Assembly: GCA_030054095.1 (NCBI GenBank)
Contig: JASGCO010000001.1
Span: 1-64,000, forward strand
DNA from: Sediminibacterium sp.
Lineage (GTDB): Bacteria > Bacteroidota > Bacteroidia > B-17B0 > Aurantibacillaceae
Length of the DNA stretch: 64,000 nt
Reading direction: 5' to 3'
Of this stretch, positions 42,566 through 50,565 are shown piece by piece (the stretch's first letter is position 1; each line of letters starts with the position of its first letter). The translations under genes were made by a program, and so were the position numbers. The notes under the pieces are model-generated. The model saw only the letters and a list, made by a program, of their open reading frames with translations, was not told the DNA's origin and did not search any database.

Positions 42566-43639
42566 ATGAATGCAACATATTTACTATCGCCACTATTGGC
42601 CTTTCTACTATTCATCCTGCTCATTCCCTTTTTCAGAAAAGCCGCTTTTCGATTCCAACTGACAGATCGTCCTAATCATCGAAAAATACACCAAACGAGC
42701 GTTCCACTGGTAGGCGGCATCGTTGTTTTTATCTCCTCTGGCATAACCCTTGCGCTATCACAAATAATCAACAAAGAACTACTCGACCTAAAAAACATAT
42801 TTCTCGGTATGTTCTTACTACTCATAATGGGAATTCTGGACGATAAATATGACATAAGGGCTTCACTTAAACTATCCATACAACTCATCTTATCCCATTT
42901 TGTCTTTAGCCATGGCATCAGAATAGAATCCCTATACGGCATTTTTGGCATTAACGAACTGCCCTTTTATGCACAATATGTACTCACTATTATTGTTATA
43001 ACAGGCGTAGTAAACGCGTTCAATCTTATGGACGGGCTCGATGGTTTGGCAGGTGGCCTGGCAATACTGTCGTTTTTAATAATGGCTGTTGTAGCTTTTT
43101 TATCAAAACAATTTTATCTTGCGTTAATCCTTGTTACATATGTGGGATCTTTAGTTGGTTTCCTTCTATTTAATTTGAGTAATGAACGGAAAATTTTCAT
43201 GGGCGATGCAGGATCCCTATCCATTGGTTTTTTATTGATTACAAGTTGTATTAAACTTTTTCAGGCAACCAGTACAGCTCCGCACCTTCCTGCATTAAAA
43301 ATTGGCATTATTTCCGTTCTTATCGTTCCTGTATTTGACGCGTTACGAGTGTTCCGGAAAAGAATTAAAGCAGGAAAAAGTCCATTCGAAGCTGACAAAA
43401 CACATCTGCATCACTTGTTTCTCTCTATTGGTATTAAACACAAACTAACAGCAGTTATTATACTTTCGATTGTGGCAACCATTACATGTGCTGGTTATAT
43501 CGTCTTCGCATTTACAGGTATAACCATTTCTATTTCGTTCATGCTTATTTTATTCTATTCAGTAACAAGCCTTCTGAATTTCCATAATAAAATTAATCAA
43601 TGGCGTAACCACATAAAGAAAATAGAAACTGAGAATTGA
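42566..43639 (+). CDS. Undecaprenyl-phosphate sugar-1-phosphate transferase (WecA/MraY-like)
   Basis: A 357-aa membrane enzyme that loads the first sugar phosphate onto undecaprenyl phosphate, starting each EPS repeat. About 10-11 membrane helices carry the family motifs on cytoplasmic loops: DRPNHRKIHQTSVPLVGGI near residue 33, GILDDKYDI (Asp pair), NAFNLMDGLDGLAGG (metal-binding Asp), IFMGDAGSLSIGF, and HLHHLFLSIG, the His motif of the WecA branch. The sugar is likely GlcNAc or a related N-acetylated sugar. It is the last gene of the EPS locus and converges with the DUF486 gene 16 bases further on. Confidence 0.93.
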   Translation: MNATYLLSPLLAFLLFILLIPFFRKAAFRFQLTDRPNHRKIHQTSVPLVGGIVVFISSGITLALSQIINKELLDLKNIFLGMFLLLIMGILDDKYDIRASLKLSIQLILSHFVFSHGIRIESLYGIFGINELPFYAQYVLTIIVITGVVNAFNLMDGLDGLAGGLAILSFLIMAVVAFLSKQFYLALILVTYVGSLVGFLLFNLSNERKIFMGDAGSLSIGFLLITSCIKLFQATSTAPHLPALKIGIISVLIVPVFDALRVFRKRIKAGKSPFEADKTHLHHLFLSIGIKHKLTAVIILSIVATITCAGYIVFAFTGITISISFMLILFYSVTSLLNFHNKINQWRNHIKKIETEN

Positions 43640-43655
43640 TGTATTTTAAAAAAAT

Positions 43656-44033
43656 CTACTTTTTAAAGAAAAAATAAACCGCCAGTAACAAGAACACAAA
43701 ACCTACCGCGTGATTCCAGCGCAGGTGATCGGTTTTAAAAAACAATAAGGTAAACACCACAAACACGGATATAGACACTACTTCCTGTATGAGTTTTAAC
43801 TGCCACATATTAAACGGGCCGCCATGAGAAGCAGCACCGAGGCGGTTAGCGGGAACCATTAAACAGTATTCTATCAGGGCTATACCCCAACTGATCAAAA
43901 TAGTACCAAAAAGTCCAAGGTTTTTTAAATGAGCCATATCCTTAAACCGTAAATGCCCGTACCAGGCAATGGTCATAAAGGTATTAGAGGCGATCAGTAA
44001 CAAAATGGTTAAAACGGGCCGTGAACTTAGCAT
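43656..44033 (-). CDS. DUF486 (DMT-like) membrane protein
   Basis: A 125-aa protein with four hydrophobic segments, starting LTILLLIASNTFMTIAWYGHLRF, then GLFGTILISWGIALIEYCLMVPANRLG, and QLKLIQEVVSISVFVVFTLLFF. This is the conserved DUF486 pattern, related to small multidrug/drug-metabolite transporters. The substrate is unknown. It lies in the inner membrane. It is downstream of, and on the same strand as, marC with an 11-base gap, so the two are probably cotranscribed. Confidence 0.9.
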   Translation of the reverse strand: MLSSRPVLTILLLIASNTFMTIAWYGHLRFKDMAHLKNLGLFGTILISWGIALIEYCLMVPANRLGAASHGGPFNMWQLKLIQEVVSISVFVVFTLLFFKTDHLRWNHAVGFVFLLLAVYFFFKK

Positions 44034-44044
44034 AGAAAATGATG

Positions 44045-44626
44045 TTATAATCCGGTATTACTACGAAATAATTTTATTGCCAAAGCCAGAAGTACAATTC
44101 CGAATACTTTCTTTAAGATGGCTATGCCACCAACTCCTAAAAGTCGCTCAAGCACATTAAGGTATTTCAATACAAAATAAACAATGATTACATTGATAAC
44201 AATGGCAATAACAATAGAAAGTATGTGGTATTCTGCACGGATAGATAACAGGGTCGTTAAAGTTCCGGTTCCGGCAATCAACGGGAACGCCAGAGGTACC
44301 ACCGTAGCTGTCTTTGGAATTTCGTCGCGGTAAATCTGGATTCCCAGAATCATTTCGAGCGCGATAAAGAACAGCACAAAAGAACCTGCAATGGCAAAAT
44401 CGCCGACCGAAATCCCGATAAGATCCAGAATGCTGTTTCCTAAAAACAGGAAGACAATCATAATCAGAAATGAAACCCAGGAAGCTTTAAATGACTGAAT
44501 GTTTCCTCCTGCCGCTTGCTTAATACTGATAATAACAGGAATAGAGCCTATTATATCAATAACGGCAAATAATATAGTGGTGACTTTAAGCGTTTCAACA
44601 ATATCGAACTGAAAATCCATGCGCAA
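44045..44626 (-). CDS. MarC family integral membrane protein
   Basis: A 193-aa protein with six hydrophobic segments. AVIDIIGSIPVIISI near the N-terminus (the DP.G..P..... motif variant), GFAIAGSFVLFFIALEMIL-like text (GDFAIAGSFVLFFIALEMIL) and VVPLAFPLIAGTGTLTTLL (the P...GPG/GTG motif) are the MarC/UPF0056 hallmarks. The molecular function is unknown; despite the name, the family is not proven to be a drug transporter. It is cotranscribed with the DUF486 gene. Confidence 0.93.
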   Translation of the reverse strand: MRMDFQFDIVETLKVTTILFAVIDIIGSIPVIISIKQAAGGNIQSFKASWVSFLIMIVFLFLGNSILDLIGISVGDFAIAGSFVLFFIALEMILGIQIYRDEIPKTATVVPLAFPLIAGTGTLTTLLSIRAEYHILSIVIAIVINVIIVYFVLKYLNVLERLLGVGGIAILKKVFGIVLLALAIKLFRSNTGL

Positions 44627-44713
44627 AATTACGGAATATATTGATGTTGATCAGTAGATAGTTACATACCACCAATCTTCATAAAATATTTATACAGATA
44701 ACAGTTACTGTAT

Positions 44714-47563
44714 TTAGCGCTGGCACATCTGCCGGTAAGGACAAAACAGGCAACGGTTTTCATCATCCGTTTGTTCAAAAGGTTGGTTCCTGTTCATGAT
44801 ATTCTGTATCTGTTGTTGCAGACGTTGTTCGAAACGGTTCAGCAAATCATGTGTAAATACCAGGTTCTGACGAGTACTTTTATCTTTTATTGCTATGGGG
44901 GTTGATGTAAATTTTTTGAAGGCGATAATACCCGGTTCCAGACGCGCCGGATCGGTTCCTTTAAATTTATAGACTAACCAGGCATACAAGAATAACTGAA
45001 ACTGTTTGCTGTAATGCGGGTCTTCAAATAAATCGTCCAGATGCTCAAAGTCGAACTTGTCATTGATATGTACCGCTGTTTTGTAATCAATGATCCGTAT
45101 GGTATCTCCCAGCTGATCCAGACGGTCAATGGTACCTTTAATAACGATGGTTTGCCATTCGCCGTTAATAAGGGTTGGTAAATCCACACTTATGTTTTCT
45201 TCTACACCAAGCAGGGTTAAGTAGCGGTTCTGCCGGGCCCTATCGCCGATAAGCCGTTTATCGCTTTGCAATACTTTTATGACATAGGCTTTCAGTACTT
45301 CCTGCTGCAGTACATTTTTGCCCTGAGCGGCATCGGCCTTAGAAAAATGACGGGTAAACTGTTTCGATACCGCCAGATCGGCCTCGTTTAAACACGTTTC
45401 GATAAATGCGGTGGTAACTACCTGCTTTACCGTAGGCTTGTATAAGTACTCCAGTGTTTCGTGCAACACGGTTCCAAACGTATTGGCTTCGGCCGATTCT
45501 TCGAGTAATTGCGCTTCTTTCAGATGCACCCCATACCGGTAATAAAACTTCAGACTACAATCTTTAAACGTGTTTAAGGCCGAAGCTGAAATACCACCAA
45601 ATTCTTCACGGTCAATCAACTTATGCGCAATATCTTTGAGGGTGGTGTCGTTCTTTTCGATGCGAATCGGACTTGCTTTTTCCGTTGGCACTTCGGTAAA
45701 TGTGGCTACCCGCTCCGTTACTGTAACCATTGCCTTTGTCCGGGCCAGTTCCATCTGCAGTTGGGTAACAAAACGACTCTTCTCGCCTTTTCCAAATGTA
45801 TCGGTTTCACTGTCAAACGTGATGTGAACCTGACTGGCGCGCTGCAAAAGCCGGTAGAAATGATAGGCATAAATAGCATCCCGTTCGAGATAAAGCGGCA
45901 AACCAAACGCGCGCTTGAGGTCGTTGGGAATAAAGGAGTTTACTGTTTTCCCGCTGGGTAATACTCCTTCGTTCACATTCACAAAGATAATATGTTCAAA
46001 ATCGAGGGTACGGGTCTCTAAAACACCCATTATCTGCAGGCCCCTTAGAGGTTCGCCTATAAAGGCCACACTGGCAGTTCCTACAATCTGAAGAAATAAC
46101 TGACGAAGTGACACCAGAGACGAAAAATACGGGTATTGCCTTACCACTTCCTCCACACGGTTCATGTTTTTCTGCAATACATGGAGATATTCCAGCTCAA
46201 TCCGGGTGTACATGTTTAAATCCCCTTCTTCAATAAATTCGCGGCTGTCACCAATAATTTTCTGCATAGCTGCCACACCAGCATTGGCATCCGGCCATAA
46301 TGAAAATAAAGGTGACAGATGGTCATAATCGGGACCAAATAACTGCATTAAAAACGATTGGGCTATAAAAGCGTGGTTATTTTCCTGAATCTGGCGTATG
46401 ACCTCATTTACCTTTTTCAGCAAACCGTAACGCTGCAGGTAAAAATTAAAAAAAGGTTGCCGCAAACAATCCACAAGATCTTTATGATATAAGGACGCTC
46501 TGCCTTCGGTGCGCCGCGACTGAATCCTGATGAGCAGATCGAAAAAAGAATAAGGTCCTGTATAACGAAGCGGGTACTCCATGGTAATGTTTACGGCCTC
46601 TATTCCCGGAGGTAATAATTTAAGCACGGGCCAGAGTAATTTTTCATTTGCCAGTACAATAGCGACCTTATCGAGTGGGATACCCTGATCCATATACCCC
46701 TGCACCAATTGCTTTACCACAAGACCTTGTCCTATTTGTTTAGGCACCGATACCAGATCAATGGATTTAGGTTCTGAAAAATAATCGCCTTTAAATTTGA
46801 ACTCACGCTGAGGAAACAGAGCCTGATTTTTCCGTAAAAAATTTCCCGCCTCCTGAGTGGCGTCATCCATGTAATAACAATCGGCATCCCACAAAAAATC
46901 CGCTTTCCGCTTTTTAGCGAAGTGCGCCATGATCTTTTCTTCGGCCGCGTTTAACGCATTGAATCCACAAAACACTATTTTATGATACGCATCTGAAAAC
47001 GTTTCGGCTTCCAAATGTTTTACGGCCTGCCGGTACGCCAGTCCCTGATAGGCCTGACGATGCTCCAGTAAGCCAGAGGTAAAATGCTTGTAAATAGCTC
47101 CCAGACTGTTCATAAAACGCAGGTAATTTTTCTGGTAAGCGGTCAGTGTTTCTGCCCCCAAACTCCAGTTTTCAATCTCCTTTATGTCTTTCAGGTTTTC
47201 GTACAGTTGTTCTGAACCAGCCAGATAGCGGTCTATCTCATTAAAATCCTGTAAAATTAAATGTCCCCATTTTACAAAGCTATCAAAAGGTTCCGCCTCT
47301 TCGCCATAGCACTGGCAATAGCTTTCGTAGAGTTTACAAATTAAATCTATCTCACTGATCAGGTCTAACCGGCTTAATTCCGTTATAATGTCTTCAGCAC
47401 TGATAATGCGGGGCAGCCAAATGGTTTTGGCAAACGTTTTAGCCAGATGTTGCTTCAAAAAAATGGCGCCACGTCTGTTTGGCAATACAATGCAAAGCGT
47501 TTCTACCGTATCTTTGTACTCTGAATAAATATGTTCTGCCGCTAATTCTAAAAACGTTCGCAT
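44714..47563 (-). CDS. AddB-like PD-(D/E)XK nuclease/helicase-related protein
   Basis: A 949-aa protein with the architecture of AddB, the subunit of the AddAB end-processing complex of recombinational repair. The N-terminus has a helicase-like start with a decayed Walker A (VLPNRRGAIFLKQHLA), and helicase-like text continues (VFVNVNEGVLPSGK...FIPNDLKRAFGLP). The C-terminal RecB-type nuclease has SASALNTFKDCSLKFYY, HETLEYLY, TIDRLD and IIDYKTA (catalytic Asp/Lys). One Cys in FKDCSLKF plus CLFCPYRQMC at the end give the four cysteines of a 4Fe-4S cluster, as in AddB. The AddA partner is not adjacent. The start codon overlaps the divergent small gene by 2 bases. Confidence 0.88.
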   Translation of the reverse strand: MRTFLELAAEHIYSEYKDTVETLCIVLPNRRGAIFLKQHLAKTFAKTIWLPRIISAEDIITELSRLDLISEIDLICKLYESYCQCYGEEAEPFDSFVKWGHLILQDFNEIDRYLAGSEQLYENLKDIKEIENWSLGAETLTAYQKNYLRFMNSLGAIYKHFTSGLLEHRQAYQGLAYRQAVKHLEAETFSDAYHKIVFCGFNALNAAEEKIMAHFAKKRKADFLWDADCYYMDDATQEAGNFLRKNQALFPQREFKFKGDYFSEPKSIDLVSVPKQIGQGLVVKQLVQGYMDQGIPLDKVAIVLANEKLLWPVLKLLPPGIEAVNITMEYPLRYTGPYSFFDLLIRIQSRRTEGRASLYHKDLVDCLRQPFFNFYLQRYGLLKKVNEVIRQIQENNHAFIAQSFLMQLFGPDYDHLSPLFSLWPDANAGVAAMQKIIGDSREFIEEGDLNMYTRIELEYLHVLQKNMNRVEEVVRQYPYFSSLVSLRQLFLQIVGTASVAFIGEPLRGLQIMGVLETRTLDFEHIIFVNVNEGVLPSGKTVNSFIPNDLKRAFGLPLYLERDAIYAYHFYRLLQRASQVHITFDSETDTFGKGEKSRFVTQLQMELARTKAMVTVTERVATFTEVPTEKASPIRIEKNDTTLKDIAHKLIDREEFGGISASALNTFKDCSLKFYYRYGVHLKEAQLLEESAEANTFGTVLHETLEYLYKPTVKQVVTTAFIETCLNEADLAVSKQFTRHFSKADAAQGKNVLQQEVLKAYVIKVLQSDKRLIGDRARQNRYLTLLGVEENISVDLPTLINGEWQTIVIKGTIDRLDQLGDTIRIIDYKTAVHINDKFDFEHLDDLFEDPHYSKQFQLFLYAWLVYKFKGTDPARLEPGIIAFKKFTSTPIAIKDKSTRQNLVFTHDLLNRFEQRLQQQIQNIMNRNQPFEQTDDENRCLFCPYRQMCQR

Positions 47564-47801
47564 GCCAATGGTTGAAGATAGACAATTTCCACTTTACAGA
47601 AAATACAGTAACGGACAACGTTATTACAAGATAATCAACCCGGTAGCGTTTATCGAAATTCAGCGCATCGGTTCCAGAATTCTGAAAACAGAACATCATG
47701 CGGAAATTTACCCGGATAAGTTATTTATCAGCGACCTGATTGGCTTAACCCAGCCGGGAATAGAAGCAAGTAGCGAAGCAGAATTTAATGAACTGATGTA
47801 A
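47562..47801 (+). CDS. Small conserved hypothetical protein, 79 aa
   Basis: A short soluble protein with PLYRKYSNGQRYYKI, EIQRIGSRILKTEHHAEIYPDKLFISDLI and an acidic end. The layout resembles small Bacteroidota proteins of unknown function that I have seen beginning 'YRKY.NGK.Y.KI'. Its ATG overlaps the start codon of the divergent addB-like gene (shared CATG); an alternative ATG is at 47568. It has no signal peptide. Codon use looks normal, so I consider it real rather than a shadow, although it is read over the 5' end of nothing else. Confidence 0.65.
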   Translation: MPMVEDRQFPLYRKYSNGQRYYKIINPVAFIEIQRIGSRILKTEHHAEIYPDKLFISDLIGLTQPGIEASSEAEFNELM

Positions 47802-47849
47802 TACATTGTAACACAGCATTCATGTCCTTCAATTACAGCAAATAAAAAG

Positions 47850-48440
47850 CTATACAATAATAAGCCCTTCTTCCGGATGCCCATGCAACGTGTGCACACC
47901 ATTAACGTAGCGGTAACCCGACACCCAGGCCAATAATGCATCCAATTCGTGCAGCACCATCGGTATTTCCTGTAAACCAAATCCCTTTACGTGTTTTAGT
48001 GTCTGTTCAGCCAGAGGCAACAATTCTTCACGTTTGAGTTTACGTGAATACGTTTTAAACTGAAGTTCTTTGGCAAGTGCCTTTGGATAAACTTCTTTTA
48101 CCTCTACCCCATGCTGCATTAACTGAGCGGCTAATTCAACAGCTGAAGCCGTAAAACCACCTAAAAACATGGGGCTCATTGCCCCCAGTTCCTTATCGCA
48201 AGAGCGGCGGTGAAAATCATTAAACCCATGAAGTCCTTTGTAAACACCCGGTAACGAAAGTGGGGCATCAATAAATACCTGACCTATGCGTTGCTCCAAT
48301 ACAACGTTTACAACATGTGCGTGATGGTTTTTTGAAGAGCCAAAACGGACAAAATGCAGTTTATTGTCCATATTGTAACATGCGGCGGTGTGTCCGTTGG
48401 ATTTTCCGCCTAAATCAATTCCCAAAATAGACTGCTTCAT
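47850..48440 (-). CDS. DUF429 family protein (predicted RNase H-like fold)
   Basis: A 196-aa protein. The N-terminal strand ILGIDLGGKSNGHTAACY has the conserved first Asp, VFIDAPLSLPGVYKG the second, and HELDALLAWVSGYRYVNG the last, which is the DUF429 pattern thought to adopt an RNase H-like fold. The conserved RR.CD.ELG segment (HRRSCDKELGAMSP) is also present. The enzymatic activity is not established for the family. It is cytoplasmic and stands alone. Confidence 0.85.
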   Translation of the reverse strand: MKQSILGIDLGGKSNGHTAACYNMDNKLHFVRFGSSKNHHAHVVNVVLEQRIGQVFIDAPLSLPGVYKGLHGFNDFHRRSCDKELGAMSPMFLGGFTASAVELAAQLMQHGVEVKEVYPKALAKELQFKTYSRKLKREELLPLAEQTLKHVKGFGLQEIPMVLHELDALLAWVSGYRYVNGVHTLHGHPEEGLIIV

Positions 48441-48529
48441 TTCTTGTTTGTTTAATCCCCACTGCTGGTTTTAGCCACTGTATTCCTTCCGGCAACAGAC
48501 AATAGGCGTACATTATATTACATTGCCAT

Positions 48530-48727
48530 TTAAAAAGGTGTTGTCTTCAAATTCAACCCTGAATGTATGGATTCAGAAGTCATTCCGTTTCTTCTATCTG
48601 CAGCTGATTCATCACCGGATTTCACTACAGACAATAACTCACCGTGCAATTCAGTTTCCTCTGAACCGGTTTCCAGATAGGCTAAGGGGGATGGTAACCC
48701 GCTATAATAACAGTAATTTGTATCCAT
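48530..48727 (-). CDS. Possible small protein, 65 aa
   Basis: An open frame in the 398-bp gap between the DUF429 gene and the radical SAM gene, oriented leftwards. It starts MDTNYCYYSGLPSPLAYLET and continues as an acidic, Ser/Gly-rich, plausibly disordered protein. Codon use is reasonable (many GAA, TTA and GGT). No homologue is known to me and no good promoter is seen, so this is tentative. The opposite-strand frame (48523-48756) looks like its shadow. Confidence 0.35.
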   Translation of the reverse strand: MDTNYCYYSGLPSPLAYLETGSEETELHGELLSVVKSGDESAADRRNGMTSESIHSGLNLKTTPF

Positions 48728-48822
48728 ACGACTTCATTTATATAATAAACACTTAACTGGTTTATTAGGTTCGATTTCCTGTTGACAAACAACTGCCTTT
48801 CGTATTACAAGGCTTTTTTATG

Positions 48823-48830
48823 TACTTTTG
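48823..48830 (+). promoter_or_regulatory. -7 promoter element of the radical SAM gene
   Basis: TACTTTTG is a full match to TAnnTTTG and sits 8 bases before the ATG at 48839. This supports that start and argues against a longer N-terminus from the TTG at 48782. Confidence 0.55.
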
Positions 48831-48838
48831 CCCCGTGC

Positions 48839-50512
48839 ATGAAAGTACTGCTAACCACACTTAACGCCAAGTATATCCACGTTAATCTGGCTATCCGTCT
48901 GCTATATCAGTTAAATAAAGAGCGGGAGGGTTTAGCATGGAAAGAATTCACCATTAAAGAAGATCCGGATGAAATAGCGGATTTTTGTACTGGCTTTGAT
49001 ATTATCGCGTTTAGCTGTTATATCTGGAATATAACGCCAACGTTGGTTGTTGCAAGAAAAATAAAAGCCCTTCGCCCTGATTGTAAAATTTTACTGGGCG
49101 GACCTGAGGTGAGTTACGACTACGATGCCATTATCCGTTTACCGGAAGTAGATTTTATTATAGCGGGCGAAGGTGAAGTTGCTTTCTCAGATTTTTTAAC
49201 CCATTACCCTGACCTTGCGATAGTCCCTAACCTCATTTTTAAAACAGCAGAAGGGGTTCAGGTAAACCGAAGTGCACCGCAATTTGATCTTACGCACTTT
49301 ACAGACTGCCTGCCGTATGCCGGCGATGATCCGTCAACCCTGGCTAACCGGGTGTTATATATCGAAACATCGAGGGGTTGCCCCTACAAATGCGAATTTT
49401 GCCTGGCCAGTCTTGATAACAAAGTGCGTTATCTGCCCGATGTACATATTAAATCAACCTTGTTGTATTTAATGCAGCATGGAAAAGTGATTAAGTTTCT
49501 GGACCGGACATTTAATATAAAAAAGGATTTTACACTCGGTATTTTCCGTTTTATACTGGAACACCACCGGCCGGAAAATGTATTTCAGTTTGAGATTACC
49601 GCCGATATTCTGCACCCCGATATTATTGCATTTATTCATGAACATGTACCCAAAGGGCTTTTCCGGTTCGAGATAGGCATTCAAACCGTTAATCAAAAAG
49701 CCAATCTGGAAGTAAGCCGCAAACAGAATTTTGAAAAAACGAAAAAAATCATTCAGTCGCTTCAGGATAAAGTAGAAATGCATCTGGATCTGATTGTAGG
49801 ACTCCCGCTGGATTACTGGAACGACATCAAGTTCAGTTTTGAAGAAGTATTTAAACTGTTTGCTCCCGAATTACAACTGGGGTTTTTAAAATTCCTAAAG
49901 GGCACACCGGTACGCGAAAAATATGAGCAATACGATTTCGTTTTTGATCCGGAACCTCCTTACCAATTAATACGGAGTCGTTTTTTATCGGAAGAGGAAC
50001 TGCATAAGATAGAAGCTTTGGAGCATGGTTTGGAAATATACTGGAACAAAAAGCGAGCCGTTAATCTTTTGAAATATATTAGTCAAACGTATGGCAGTTT
50101 CGATTTTTTAATGGGCTTAGGTCTTTATTTTGGCACACAACGGTCGTATCATAAATTTTCGCTGGATGATGTGTACCTAATCGCTTTGGAATACATCGAA
50201 ACGCATTATCCTACAGACGAAACATTAAAGGAATTGCTGGCCATTGATTATTACCTGCACTTTAAGGTAAAACCTAAACCGTTGATCCGCACCGGACTTG
50301 ATGACCGCGAAAGAAATCAGTTTATTGCCAAAAACCGTTTAAATCATCATAAATACCGGTATGTTATTTTACCTGTCCCGTTCCGCCCCGAATCGCTTGC
50401 TAAAGGTGGATCTTTACTAAAAGAACCATCCTTTGCCATTATTCAATTTAACGGCACCTCCAAAGCGGAGTTAATTCCCTGGGCAAAAGAAACCCCTTTA
50501 GCTCAACAATAA
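48839..50512 (+). CDS. B12-binding-domain radical SAM protein (DUF4080)
   Basis: A 557-aa enzyme. The N-terminal ~140 residues form a cobalamin-binding-type Rossmann domain (KVLLTTLNAKYIHVNLAIRL, ILLGGPEVSYDY). The radical SAM domain carries TSRGCPYKCEFCLAS, where the CxxxCxxC cysteines bind the 4Fe-4S cluster that cleaves S-adenosylmethionine. FEIGIQTVN and HLDLIVGLPLD are downstream SAM-barrel motifs. The C-terminal ~200 residues belong to DUF4080. The reaction is unknown; related enzymes do methylations or rearrangements. I chose the ATG at 48839 because the domain begins exactly there and a promoter element precedes it. It is a single-gene unit. Confidence 0.9.
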   Translation: MKVLLTTLNAKYIHVNLAIRLLYQLNKEREGLAWKEFTIKEDPDEIADFCTGFDIIAFSCYIWNITPTLVVARKIKALRPDCKILLGGPEVSYDYDAIIRLPEVDFIIAGEGEVAFSDFLTHYPDLAIVPNLIFKTAEGVQVNRSAPQFDLTHFTDCLPYAGDDPSTLANRVLYIETSRGCPYKCEFCLASLDNKVRYLPDVHIKSTLLYLMQHGKVIKFLDRTFNIKKDFTLGIFRFILEHHRPENVFQFEITADILHPDIIAFIHEHVPKGLFRFEIGIQTVNQKANLEVSRKQNFEKTKKIIQSLQDKVEMHLDLIVGLPLDYWNDIKFSFEEVFKLFAPELQLGFLKFLKGTPVREKYEQYDFVFDPEPPYQLIRSRFLSEEELHKIEALEHGLEIYWNKKRAVNLLKYISQTYGSFDFLMGLGLYFGTQRSYHKFSLDDVYLIALEYIETHYPTDETLKELLAIDYYLHFKVKPKPLIRTGLDDRERNQFIAKNRLNHHKYRYVILPVPFRPESLAKGGSLLKEPSFAIIQFNGTSKAELIPWAKETPLAQQ

Positions 50513-50565
50513 ATAGCGGCAACAAGCGTTATGATAGGCATAAATTCACTATACTTGCAGTTGCT

